From Palsa-295 sp963781105 (GTDB lineage: Bacteria; Acidobacteriota; Terriglobia; Acidiferrales; UBA7541), in contig CAWAED010000006.1 in the NCBI GenBank assembly GCA_963781105.1, forward strand, positions 13,111-77,110: a stretch of DNA of 64,000 nucleotides, given 5' to 3'. Positions 53,896 through 62,217 of this stretch are shown here, one piece after another. Below the pieces are notes generated by a model that saw nothing but the letters and a program-made list of their open reading frames with translations, did not search any database and was not told the origin of the DNA. A program made the position numbers and the translations under genes. Each line of letters begins with the position of its first letter. Positions within the stretch are counted from its first letter, which is position 1.

Positions 53896-53920
53896 CTTGT
53901 TACTTGCTACTTGTTACTTG
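53896..53920 (-). repeat. 14-base tandem duplication at the rplB stop
   Basis: On the minus strand CAAGTAACAAG occurs twice, 14 bases apart (53920-53910 and 53906-53896), and the first copy contains the rplB TAA stop. A perfect hairpin (CCTTCGG/CCGAAGG, 53856-53872) lies 24 bases further downstream, within the 119-base gap before the unrecognised ORF. It has no T-run. Confidence 0.65.
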
Positions 53921-54732
53921 CGCCGTTCCACAATCATGCGGTCGCTCGGACGCTTCTTCCGCGTCTTCGCGCCCAAAGTCGGAAATCCCCAGGGCGTCTG
54001 CGGGTGGTTGCCTTTCACACGGCCTTCACCGCCGCCGTGCGGGTGATCCACCGGATTCATCGCCACACCACGCACTGTGGGACGCTTGCCGTGCCAGCGC
54101 GTGCGTCCCGCCTTCCCGTAGGTCACGTTCTCGTGATCCAGGTTTCCCAACTGGCCGACCGTGGCCATGCAATCCACGCTGAACTTTCGCACTTCGCCCG
54201 AGGGCAGCTTCACCAGCGCGAAATCGCCTTCCTTGCTCAGCAGCTGCGCTGCGCCGCCCGCCGAACGCACCACCTGCCCGCCCTTGCCGGGATACAGCTC
54301 GAGGTTGTGCACCATCGTGCCGGGAGGAATGTGGCGGATGCTCAACGCATTGCCCGGCAGAATGTCTGCGCCTTCGCCGTTCTGCACCGTCATTCCTACT
54401 TCCAGGCCTACCGGTTGCAGAATGTAACGCTTCTCGCCGTCCGCATAGTGCAGCAGCGCAATGCGCGCCGAGCGGTTGGGGTCGTATTCGATGGCCGCAA
54501 CCTTCGCCGGGATTCCGGTCTTCTCGCGGCGGAAATCAATCTTGCGGTATTTCTGCGCGTGGCCGCCACCGCGGTGCCACGAAGTGACTTCGCCATGGGC
54601 GTTGCGTCCGCCCGTGCGCTTCTGTGTTTCCACCAGCGACTTTTCCGGTGTTTGCTTGGTGATCTCGCTCTTATCGAGCATGGTCAGAAAGCGTCTTGAC
54701 GGTGTGTACGGTTTAAATGTTTTCAGTGCCAT
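53914..54732 (-). CDS. rplB: Ribosomal protein L2
   Basis: 272 residues, an intersubunit and peptidyl-transferase-centre protein: KTFKPYTPSRRFLTMLDKSEI, GGGHAQKYRKIDFRR and the catalytic-centre loop GVAMNPVDHPHGGGEGR with the conserved His. Standard length. Confidence 0.97.
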   Translation of the reverse strand: MALKTFKPYTPSRRFLTMLDKSEITKQTPEKSLVETQKRTGGRNAHGEVTSWHRGGGHAQKYRKIDFRREKTGIPAKVAAIEYDPNRSARIALLHYADGEKRYILQPVGLEVGMTVQNGEGADILPGNALSIRHIPPGTMVHNLELYPGKGGQVVRSAGGAAQLLSKEGDFALVKLPSGEVRKFSVDCMATVGQLGNLDHENVTYGKAGRTRWHGKRPTVRGVAMNPVDHPHGGGEGRVKGNHPQTPWGFPTLGAKTRKKRPSDRMIVERRK

Positions 54733-54820
54733 TGTTGCCTCTAGCTTGATTCCCTTTTACTTGCCCATCTTGCTTGCGCATCGCGGCAAACGGCCGCTTG
54801 CGCCGCGAAGTTGCGCCGAA

Positions 54821-55117
54821 CTAAATATTTTCGGCGTACTCGATCATCTTTTCGCCTTCGGCCAATCGGACGTACGCCTTTTTCCAGTCGCTGCGAAATC
54901 CTTCGGCGCGTCCCCGGCGGCGAAACTTGCCGTGAAAAATCGCGGTGCGCACGTGGTCCACTTTCACCTTGAAGACGCGCTGCACGGCTTCCTTGATTTC
55001 GGTCTTGGTGGCGTCTTTCGCGACTTCAAATACCACCGTGTGCTGCAGTTCCTTCACCCCGAGGCCTTTCTCGGTGATGATCGGACGCCGGATAATCTGA
55101 TAGACCCTGTTCTCCAT
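54821..55117 (-). CDS. rplW: Ribosomal protein L23
   Basis: 98 residues: YQIIRRPIITEKGLGVKE and VFEVAKDATKTEIKEAVQRVFKVKV, with a basic loop (FRRRGRAEGFRSDWKKAYV). It is the docking site for trigger factor, encoded at 827-2116. It begins three bases after rplD. Confidence 0.96.
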   Translation of the reverse strand: MENRVYQIIRRPIITEKGLGVKELQHTVVFEVAKDATKTEIKEAVQRVFKVKVDHVRTAIFHGKFRRRGRAEGFRSDWKKAYVRLAEGEKMIEYAENI

Positions 55118-55120
55118 CGC

Positions 55121-55942
55121 TTAGTCCTTCTTCGCCTTAGGCTTGGCTTTGGACTTCTCTTCTTTCTTGGCTGCCGGCTTCTTCGCCGGTTTCTGCGCGC
55201 TCTCCGCTTTCACGGCGGGCTTTGCCGACGCTTTCGTCTCTGCACTCTTCTCTAATGACGCCTTCTTCGCGGGCGCCGCGGCCGGCTCGATTTGCACCGG
55301 CGTTTCTGGCCGGGTAGCCGAAAGCGAGCGGCTCAATTTCGCCACCGCCTCGCGCGAAAGCATTACGTGTTCGTGACGCAGCAGGTCATACGGCTCAAGC
55401 CCCGTCGGAGGAACGAGCGTGACGCCGGCGATATTGCGGCTGGCGCGCTCGAGATTTACGTTCGCGCCGCTCTCCACCAGCAAGAACGAACTCGTTTCGC
55501 CGTTCAATTTACCGAGAGCTTGGCGGAACGGCTTCGTCTTGTGCGAATCCAGCTTCCAGCCATCCACCACCGTCAGTTTCTGTTCTGCAAATTTCGCGGA
55601 AAGCGCAGAGCGCAGCGCGCCCAGAATCATTTTCTTCGGCAACGCGTAATCGTAGCTGCGCGGCGTTGGACCATGAACCGTGCCGCCGTGGCGCCATAGA
55701 GGCGACCGGATCGAGCCGACGCGCGCGCGCCCCGTACCCTTCTGCTTCCAGAGCTTCTTGCCCGAGCCGGAGACTTCGCTCTTGTCCTTGGTCTTGTGCG
55801 TTCCGGCGCGCTCGCCCGCCAGATGATGCCGAACTGCTTCATGCAGCAGGTTCTGGTTGACCTTCGCGGCAAACACGTCGTCCGCCAGTTCAATCTGGCC
55901 GACTTTCTTTCCCTCGAGATTCATCACGTCCACTACTGGCAT
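55121..55942 (-). CDS. rplD: Ribosomal protein L4 with long basic tail
   Basis: 273 residues. The L4 core (LHEAVRHHLAGERAGTHKTKDKSEVSGSGKKLWKQKGTGRARVGS spans the rRNA loop; VHGPTPRSYDYALPKKM follows) ends near residue 215. Then comes a tail of about 58 residues made almost only of Lys, Ala, Pro, Glu and Ser (KKPAAKKEEKSKAKPKAKKD at the end). E. coli L4 has 201 residues. Confidence 0.96.
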   Translation of the reverse strand: MPVVDVMNLEGKKVGQIELADDVFAAKVNQNLLHEAVRHHLAGERAGTHKTKDKSEVSGSGKKLWKQKGTGRARVGSIRSPLWRHGGTVHGPTPRSYDYALPKKMILGALRSALSAKFAEQKLTVVDGWKLDSHKTKPFRQALGKLNGETSSFLLVESGANVNLERASRNIAGVTLVPPTGLEPYDLLRHEHVMLSREAVAKLSRSLSATRPETPVQIEPAAAPAKKASLEKSAETKASAKPAVKAESAQKPAKKPAAKKEEKSKAKPKAKKD

Positions 55943-56016
55943 TGTCGTCGTCTCTTTACCGGCCTTTTTGGCCTTGTGAATCTACTTTCGTTACAAAACT
56001 CGCAACCCAATTCCGG

Positions 56017-56658
56017 TTACAGGTCCGCTTTCGCCTTGCGAATAAAAATGTAACTGCCGGAAGGTCCCGGCACCGCGCCGCGCACCAAAAGCAAGTTCTC
56101 TTCGGAATCCACTTTCACCACGCGCAAATTCTTAGACGTCTTGCGCTCGTTGCCCATGTGTCCCGGAAAATGCTGCCCTTTCCACACGCGCGAAGGGAAC
56201 GAACTCGCGCCGATACCGCCGGGCGCCCGGTGAAACATGGAACCGTGGCTGGCGTCGCCGCCGCGATAGTGCCAGCGTTTCACGCCGCCTTGAAATCCTT
56301 TGCCTTTGCTGATGCCCGTTACGTCCACAATTTCGCCGACTTTGAAATTCTCGACCAGCACGCGATCGCCGGACTTGGTTTCGTCCTTCGAGTCCTCGAT
56401 GCGTATCTCTTTGAGGTAACGCAGCGGCGCTACATTTGCCTTCTTGAAGTGCCCGGTGCGCGCCTTGTTCACGCGTTGCGGCTTGATGAATTCCACCAGG
56501 CCCAGTTGCACCGCTTCGTAGCCGTCTTTGTCTTTTGTGCGGCGCTGCACTACCACACACGGCCCCGCCTGCAGCACGGTGCACGGCACCGCCGTGCCAT
56601 CGTCCGCGAAAACCTGGGTCATCCCCAGCTTGATTCCGAGTATGCCGTTGACCGCCAT
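56017..56658 (-). CDS. rplC: Ribosomal protein L3
   Basis: 213 residues: GILGIKLGMTQVFADDGTAVPCTVLQAG and the loop KGFQGGVKRWHYRGGDASHGSMFHRAPGGIG, which reaches the peptidyl-transferase centre. Standard length and order after rpsJ. Confidence 0.97.
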   Translation of the reverse strand: MAVNGILGIKLGMTQVFADDGTAVPCTVLQAGPCVVVQRRTKDKDGYEAVQLGLVEFIKPQRVNKARTGHFKKANVAPLRYLKEIRIEDSKDETKSGDRVLVENFKVGEIVDVTGISKGKGFQGGVKRWHYRGGDASHGSMFHRAPGGIGASSFPSRVWKGQHFPGHMGNERKTSKNLRVVKVDSEENLLLVRGAVPGPSGSYIFIRKAKADL

Positions 56659-56726
56659 TTCGTCCGCTCTTTCCTTCCGCCTCCCAATTGCGAAGACGGT
56701 TTCAGTTCTTGGTTACCAGCCGCTGC

Positions 56727-57062
56727 TTACTTCGCGGTGTGTTCCCGTCCGAAAGCCTTGATCTCGACGTCTACGCCTGGGGGCAAATCGAGCTTCATCA
56801 GCGCATCCACCGTGTCCGGCGTCGGCTCGAGGATGTCAATCAGCCTCTTGTGCGTGCGCATTTCAAATTGTTCGCGCGATTTCTTGTCCACGTGCGGCGA
56901 ACGCAATACTGTCCAGCGGTTGATCACCGTGGGCAGTGGAATCGGCCCGGCTACGTCCGCGCCGGTGCGTTTCGCGGTGTCCACGATTTCCTTGGTGGAT
57001 TGATCGAGAATGCGGTGATCGTAAGCCTTCAAACGAATCCGAATTTTTTCTCCGTTGGCCAT
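56727..57062 (-). CDS. rpsJ: Ribosomal protein S10
   Basis: 111 residues from ATG 57062 (MANGEKIRIRLKAYDHRILD), two bases after the tuf stop. GPIPLPTVINRWTVLRSPHVDKKSREQFE is diagnostic. Besides its 30S role it binds NusB in antitermination. The frame is open further upstream inside tuf but without homology. Confidence 0.96.
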   Translation of the reverse strand: MANGEKIRIRLKAYDHRILDQSTKEIVDTAKRTGADVAGPIPLPTVINRWTVLRSPHVDKKSREQFEMRTHKRLIDILEPTPDTVDALMKLDLPPGVDVEIKAFGREHTAK

Positions 57063-57064
57063 GT

Positions 57065-58252
57065 TTACTCGATGATCTCGGCAACCGCGCCGGCTCCGAC
57101 CGTGTGGCCGCCTTCGCGAATCGCGAAACGCAAGCCCTTCTCCAGCGCCACCGGCGTGATCAGCGTGATCTCGCACGAAATGTTATCGCCCGGCATCACC
57201 ATCTCCACTCCCGTCGGCAACTTCACGTCGCCCGTCACGTCCGTCGTACGAAAATAGAACTGCGGCCGATAGCCCGTGAAGAACGGCGTGTGCCGCCCGC
57301 CTTCTTCCTTCGTCAACACGTACGCTTCCGCCTTGAACTTCGTGTGCGGCGTGATCGATCCCGGCTTCGCCAACACCTGCCCGCGCTCCACTTCATCTTT
57401 TTCCGTGCCGCGCAGTAGCAATCCGACGTTGTCGCCCGCCATCCCCTCATCCAGCAACTTGCGGAACATCTCGACACCCGTCACCGTTTTGCGCATCGTC
57501 GGACGGAAGCCCACAATCTCAACTTCCTCACCGACCTTCACTTTGCCGCGCTCGATTCTTCCCGTCACCACCGTGCCGCGGCCAGAAATCGAAAAAATAT
57601 CTTCAATCGGCATCGCGAACGGCTTATCAATGTCTCGCACCGGCAGCGGTATGTTCTTGTCCACCGCTTCCATCAATTCCAGAATCGACTTCTCCCACTT
57701 CGCATCGCCCTCGAGAGCTTTCAACGCCGAGCCGCGAATTACCGGCAACGTGTCTCCCGGAAATTGATAGCTCTTCAAAAGCTCGCGCACTTCCAGTTCC
57801 ACCAGCTCGAGCAACTCCGGATCGTCCACCATGTCGCACTTGTTCAAAAACACCACGATGTACGGCACACCCACTTGCCGCGCCAGCAGAATGTGCTCGC
57901 GCGTCTGCGGCATCGGTCCATCCGTCGCCGCCACCACCAGAATCGCGCCGTCCATCTGCGCGGCTCCCGTGATCATGTTCTTCACGTAATCCGCGTGCCC
58001 CGGGCAATCAATGTGCGCGTAGTGCCGGTTCGCCGTCTCATACTCGACGTGCGACACCGCAATCGTAATTCCGCGCTCGCGCTCTTCCGGCGCGTTGTCA
58101 ATCGAATCAAACGCCCGGAACGCCACCTTCGGATTGTTCTTCGACAACACCTTCGTGATTGCCGCCGTCGAAGTCGTCTTGCCGTGGTCAATGTGACCGA
58201 TCGTCCCGATATTCACGTGCGGCTTATTCCGCTCGAATTTCTCTTTCGCCAT
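57065..58252 (-). CDS. tuf: Elongation factor Tu
   Basis: EF-Tu delivers aminoacyl-tRNA. 395 residues: G1 GHIDHGKTT, switch region RERGITI, G3 DCPGHADYV, G4 NKCDMVDD, G5 GSALKALEG, then two beta-barrel domains. Small departures from the commonest sequence include GHIDHGKTTST for GHVDHGKTTLT and GITIAVSHVEYET. Only one copy is visible here. Confidence 0.97.
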   Translation of the reverse strand: MAKEKFERNKPHVNIGTIGHIDHGKTTSTAAITKVLSKNNPKVAFRAFDSIDNAPEERERGITIAVSHVEYETANRHYAHIDCPGHADYVKNMITGAAQMDGAILVVAATDGPMPQTREHILLARQVGVPYIVVFLNKCDMVDDPELLELVELEVRELLKSYQFPGDTLPVIRGSALKALEGDAKWEKSILELMEAVDKNIPLPVRDIDKPFAMPIEDIFSISGRGTVVTGRIERGKVKVGEEVEIVGFRPTMRKTVTGVEMFRKLLDEGMAGDNVGLLLRGTEKDEVERGQVLAKPGSITPHTKFKAEAYVLTKEEGGRHTPFFTGYRPQFYFRTTDVTGDVKLPTGVEMVMPGDNISCEITLITPVALEKGLRFAIREGGHTVGAGAVAEIIE

Positions 58253-58307
58253 TTCTCTATCCGCTCCTCAAATCGTACAGTTCAAACCGCTAAATTCGTG
58301 GCCGCGC

Positions 58308-60575
58308 CTACTTCTTGGATTTCTCGCCGTTCACGCTTCCAATGATTTCTTCCGCGATGTTCCCCGGAACCGGCTCGTAATGCGAGAAATGCATGGTAAA
58401 GCTGCCGCGCCCCTGCGTGCGGCTGCGAATTTCCGTGGCATAACCGAACATCGCCGCCAGCGGCACGCGCACGTTGATAATCTCGGTCCCGCCGCGCGAC
58501 TCGCGTCCCTGCATCTGCCCGCGCCGCGAATTCAGGTCCGCAATCACCGTGCCCATGTAATCTTCCGGCACCACCACTTCCACGCGCATGATCGGCTCAA
58601 GCAACTTGGGGTTCGCTCGCTTGCAAGCGTCCTTGAATGCCATGGATCCCGCAATCTTGAACGCCATTTCCGAGCTGTCCACATCGTGGTAGCTGCCGTC
58701 AGTCAACACCACCGCGGCGTCCACCATTTCGTAGCCAGCGAGTACGCCCGTTTCCATCGCTTCGCGCACACCCGCTTCGATTGGCGCGATGAATTCTTTG
58801 GGAATCGCTCCGCCCACAACCTTATCCACGAACAGCAGGCGATGTTCCTTGTCGAAATGCCACTTGCCGCCCTTGCCGCCCGACACCTGCTTCGCGAGCT
58901 CGTCAATTTCGTCGGTGGACATTTCGTGCATGTCTTCGTGATTGGAATGCGCGAGCGGATGGACGCTCAGCACCGCGTGGCCGTATTGTCCGCGCCCGCC
59001 GGTCTGCTTGATGTACTTGCCTTCGCCTTCAGCCGTCTTCAAAATCGTTTCGCGGTACGCCACTTGCGGCCGGCCCACATTGGCCTGCACGCCGAACTCG
59101 CGCATCATGCGGTCCACGATAATTTCCAGGTGCAATTCGCCCATACCCGAAATCAGCGTCTGGTTGGTATCGTGATCGGTATGCACACGGAAAGTGGGAT
59201 CTTCCTGCGCCAACTTTCCGAGCGCAGTTCCCATTTTTTCCTGGTCCGCTTTGGTCTTCGGTTCGATGGCCACCGAAATCACGGGCGCCGGGAAGTCAAT
59301 GTTTTCCAGCAATACCGGCTTGTCTTCATCGCACAGCGTGTCGCCTGTGGTTACATTCTTCAAGCCGACGCATGCGGCGATGTCGCCCGCTTCGATGGAC
59401 TCAATCTCTTCGCGCTTGTTCGCATGCATACGCAGCAAGCGTCCGATGCGCTCGCGCGTCTTGCGCGTCGAGTTGTAAACGTTCTGCCCGGCTTTGAGTA
59501 CGCCGGAATAAACCCGGATGTAAGTCACGTGGCCGACGAACGGGTCGGTCATGATCTTGAACGCCAACGCTGCAAACGGCTGATCGTCCGACGCGCGCCG
59601 CAGAATCGCTTCGTCGCCGTTGGGGTCCGTGCCTTCAACCGGCGGCACATCCGCCGGCGACGGCAGATAATCCACCACCGCATCGAGCAGCGGCTGAATG
59701 CCCTTGTTCTTGAACGCCGAACCCGCCAACACCGGCACCAGTTTCAGGCCAATCGTCGAACGCCGGATCGAAGCGCGCAACTCCGCTGGCTCGAGCTTAT
59801 GTTGCTCGAGATACTTGGTCAGAATGGCGTCGTCGTGTTCAGCGATGTACTCGACCACTTTTTCGCGATGTTCTTTGTAAAATTCCGGCGTCAGCGCCGA
59901 GGCTTTCACCGCGGTTTCGAGCGCCGGGTGTGCCTTCAAATACTCGACATCCCAAAGCTTTTCCAGCGGCAGTGTTTCGTATTCCGCGCCCAGCGTCTCG
60001 TCCTTCCAGACGATCGCGCGCTCTTCGATGAAATCAATCACACCCAGAAAATTGTCTTCTCGTCCGATGGGATATTGCAGAGGTACAGGGTGGGCCGAAA
60101 GGCGTTGGCGCATCGAGCGGATTGAGTGATCGAAATCGGCGCCGATGCGGTCCATTTTGTTGATAAACGCGATGCGCGGAACACGATACTTATCCGCCTG
60201 GCGCCATACGGTTTCCGATTGCGGTTGCACACCGGCGACAGCATCAAAAATCGCAACGGCACCGTCCAGCACGCGCAGCGAACGCTCGACTTCCACCGTG
60301 AAATCCACGTGGCCAGGTGTGTCAATGATGTTGATGCGATATTTCTTGCCGAAGCGCGCCCACGAAGCCGTGGTCGCCGCGGAAGTGATCGTAATTCCGC
60401 GTTCGCGCTCCTGCTCCATCCAGTCCATCACCGTGGTGCCTTCGTGCACTTCACCGATCTTATAAGTCACACCCGTATAAAAAAGGATCCGCTCGGTTGA
60501 CGTGGTCTTGCCCGCGTCAATGTGCGCCATGATCCCGATGTTGCGGGTCTGATCGATTTGTACCTGACGTGCCAT
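58308..60575 (-). CDS. fusA: Elongation factor G with a domain IV insertion
   Basis: EF-G drives translocation. 755 residues against about 700 in most bacteria. G1 AHIDAGKTT, G3 DTPGHVDF and G4 NKMDRIGADF are intact. Extra sequence is seen in the G' region (around DETLGAEYETLPLEKLWDVEY and EFYKEHREKVVEYI). More clearly, a charged insertion of about 35 residues lies in domain IV between GHAVLSVHPL and LLFVDKVVGGAIPKEF (roughly residues 540-576, with DMHEMSTDEIDELAKQV). Confidence 0.96.
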   Translation of the reverse strand: MARQVQIDQTRNIGIMAHIDAGKTTSTERILFYTGVTYKIGEVHEGTTVMDWMEQERERGITITSAATTASWARFGKKYRINIIDTPGHVDFTVEVERSLRVLDGAVAIFDAVAGVQPQSETVWRQADKYRVPRIAFINKMDRIGADFDHSIRSMRQRLSAHPVPLQYPIGREDNFLGVIDFIEERAIVWKDETLGAEYETLPLEKLWDVEYLKAHPALETAVKASALTPEFYKEHREKVVEYIAEHDDAILTKYLEQHKLEPAELRASIRRSTIGLKLVPVLAGSAFKNKGIQPLLDAVVDYLPSPADVPPVEGTDPNGDEAILRRASDDQPFAALAFKIMTDPFVGHVTYIRVYSGVLKAGQNVYNSTRKTRERIGRLLRMHANKREEIESIEAGDIAACVGLKNVTTGDTLCDEDKPVLLENIDFPAPVISVAIEPKTKADQEKMGTALGKLAQEDPTFRVHTDHDTNQTLISGMGELHLEIIVDRMMREFGVQANVGRPQVAYRETILKTAEGEGKYIKQTGGRGQYGHAVLSVHPLAHSNHEDMHEMSTDEIDELAKQVSGGKGGKWHFDKEHRLLFVDKVVGGAIPKEFIAPIEAGVREAMETGVLAGYEMVDAAVVLTDGSYHDVDSSEMAFKIAGSMAFKDACKRANPKLLEPIMRVEVVVPEDYMGTVIADLNSRRGQMQGRESRGGTEIINVRVPLAAMFGYATEIRSRTQGRGSFTMHFSHYEPVPGNIAEEIIGSVNGEKSKK

Positions 60576-60593
60576 GCGAAACTTTCTCCCGTG

Positions 60594-61064
60594 CTACCAG
60601 CGATAATGCGCGAAAGCCTTGTTGGCTTCCGCCATGCGGTGCACGTCCTCCTTCTTCTTCACTGCCCCGCCGCGGCCGTTGGCCGCGTCCAAAATCTCTT
60701 CGGCGAGCTTGTCGGTCATGGTCTTGCCGCTGCGCGTCCGCGAATAAAGCACCAGCCAATGAATCGCCAGCGACTGTTTGCGGAACGGATTCACTTCCAC
60801 CGGAACCTGATAGTTCGCGCCGCCCACGCGCCGCGTCTTCACTTCCAGCACCGGCTTGCAATTCTCCACGGCCTTCTTGAACAGCTTGAACGCGTCGTCG
60901 TTGGATTTCTTTCCAACCTGGTCCATCGCGTTATAGAAAATGGCCTGCGCCGTGGCGCGCTTGCCGTCGTACATCATGCTGGAGATGAACTTCTGCACCA
61001 GATCACTGCCGTAAACCGGATCTCCTGGAATCTTGCGCCGGAGAACCCATCCTTTGCGTGGCAT
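60594..61064 (-). CDS. rpsG: Ribosomal protein S7
   Basis: 156 residues: RRKIPGDPVYGSDLVQKFISSMMYDGKR-type start, KPVLEVKTRRVGGANYQVPVEV and the C-terminal helix EEILDAANGRGGAVKKKEDVHRMAEANKAF. The gap to rpsL is only 12 bases, so the S7 operator found there in E. coli is absent. Confidence 0.97.
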   Translation of the reverse strand: MPRKGWVLRRKIPGDPVYGSDLVQKFISSMMYDGKRATAQAIFYNAMDQVGKKSNDDAFKLFKKAVENCKPVLEVKTRRVGGANYQVPVEVNPFRKQSLAIHWLVLYSRTRSGKTMTDKLAEEILDAANGRGGAVKKKEDVHRMAEANKAFAHYRW

Positions 61065-61076
61065 CGTTCCGCTCTC

Positions 61077-61460
61077 CTACTTCTGCGCGGCTTTGGGCCG
61101 CTTGGCGCCATACTTCGAGCGCGCTTGTTTGCGATTTTCAACGCCTGCTGCATCCAAAGTGCCGCGAATTATGTGGTAACGCACGCCGGGCAGATCCTTC
61201 ACGCGGCCGCCGCGCACCAGTACGATCGAGTGCTCCTGCAAATTGTGGCCAATGCCGGGGATGTAAGTGGTCACTTCCGCGCTGTTGGTCAACCGCGCGC
61301 GCGCCACCTTCCGCAACGCCGAGTTCGGCTTCTTCGGAGTCTGCGTATAAACGCGGACGCACACGCCGCGCTTTTCAGGACAGCCCTCCAGCGCGGGTGA
61401 TTTCGTCTTCATCCGGATCTTGTCCCGGCCATGACGCACGAGCTGTGAAAACGTCGGCAC
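61077..61460 (-). CDS. rpsL: Ribosomal protein S12
   Basis: This decoding-centre protein has 127 residues from a GTG at 61460, with AGGGGG five bases upstream. The streptomycin-related loops read TPKKPNSALRKVARA and LVRGGRVKDLPGVRYH; the conserved Lys in each are wild type, which predicts no S12-based resistance. First gene of the superoperon. Confidence 0.97.
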   Translation of the reverse strand: MPTFSQLVRHGRDKIRMKTKSPALEGCPEKRGVCVRVYTQTPKKPNSALRKVARARLTNSAEVTTYIPGIGHNLQEHSIVLVRGGRVKDLPGVRYHIIRGTLDAAGVENRKQARSKYGAKRPKAAQK

Positions 61461-61799
61461 GCTTGCCCCCTATTTCGAAAAACTCGTTGCAAAAAAAGCA
61501 CGCACGCGAGAAATCTCCGCGCGCGCATTTCCGCGCAAGGCAAATTTACCCGCGCAAAATTCGGCGAGTGAATGAACAGAAAAGGTCGCCACACCCGAAG
61601 GAATTACCAGGTACTCCGCGAAAACGCTTCACCCCAAGGAGTGAACTGCATCTTCTACTGATCTGCGGAGAGGCTCACACGGCTTTGCGGGGCTGGCGCC
61701 CCATTTCGGCCGCTCTTTCTTACCCCGTTCCGTCGTTCTTTGTTCCGGGATACGAAAGACTTCCCTAATCACCACTGGGCCCACCGGCCCTAAGACAAC
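61461..61799 (-). other. Long untranslated leader of the str-S10-spc-alpha superoperon
   Basis: About 340 bases lie between the predicted start site and rpsL. Two hairpins are visible: GGGGC-GCCA-GCCCC (61689-61702) and TTCACTC with GGGTGAA around a CTTG tetraloop (61628-61645). A 16-codon frame (61604-61651, two Trp codons) has no good ribosome-binding site. The leader may carry ribosomal-protein or antitermination control; I recognise no known motif. Confidence 0.5.
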
Positions 61800-61805
61800 C
61801 GCAGA

Positions 61806-61834
61806 AGTATAGGAGAATCAATAGGTCTTGTCAA
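61806..61834 (-). promoter_or_regulatory. Promoter of the ribosomal-protein superoperon
   Basis: On the minus strand TTGACA (61834-61829) and TATACT (61811-61806) are separated by 17 bases, matching consensus in 11 of 12 positions. It faces rpsL and is the strongest promoter match I see in the window. The stretch 61835-62158 towards the DUF3857 gene holds no gene I can support. Confidence 0.85.
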
Positions 61835-62158
61835 CTCGATTCCCTGTGAAAAATAAATCTGAGCGATTGGCCGAAACCGTGCTCTTGTGAACCACCTGGC
61901 CGCTGCCCAAATCGCCGGTCTTCTGTGAAGCCCTCCGAGCCGACTTTTTCCGCCCTCCCATCACTTTCAGCCAGAGCCGCGCGCCTTGACGCTCATTTTA
62001 AAACTATGGACCGGCAGCTCGTAACATGCAGTTTATGCGCCCCTTACAGCTTCCGAGCTGCTGCAAGCAATATGGCTTAGCTATACCTTACTGTGGCTCG
62101 TCCCGTGCAATCCAAAGTCTGACGTTTCGCAATTGCTCAACCGTTGCGCTCGTACTGC

Positions 62159-62187
62159 TTTACCCAGTACGCCAACGCTCCTACACT
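62159..62187 (+). promoter_or_regulatory. Possible promoter of the DUF3857 gene
   Basis: TTTACC (62159-62164) and TACACT (62182-62187) are 17 bases apart, giving a start near 62194 and a short leader before ATG 62218. Confidence 0.45.
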
Positions 62188-62217
62188 AGTCCCGTCTAAT
62201 TTCAATCGGGAGTAGGA

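Noticed and set aside
58380..60125. 581-codon open frame antisense to fusA
   Set aside because: Mirror frame of a highly conserved gene, rich in Arg and His; no domain is seen.
61065..61076. S7 translational operator between rpsL and rpsG
   Set aside because: The gap is only 12 bases, too short for the known E. coli structure.
61604..61651. 16-codon leader peptide frame with two Trp codons ahead of rpsL
   Set aside because: No good ribosome-binding site and no terminator/antiterminator pair follows, so attenuation by this frame is not supported.
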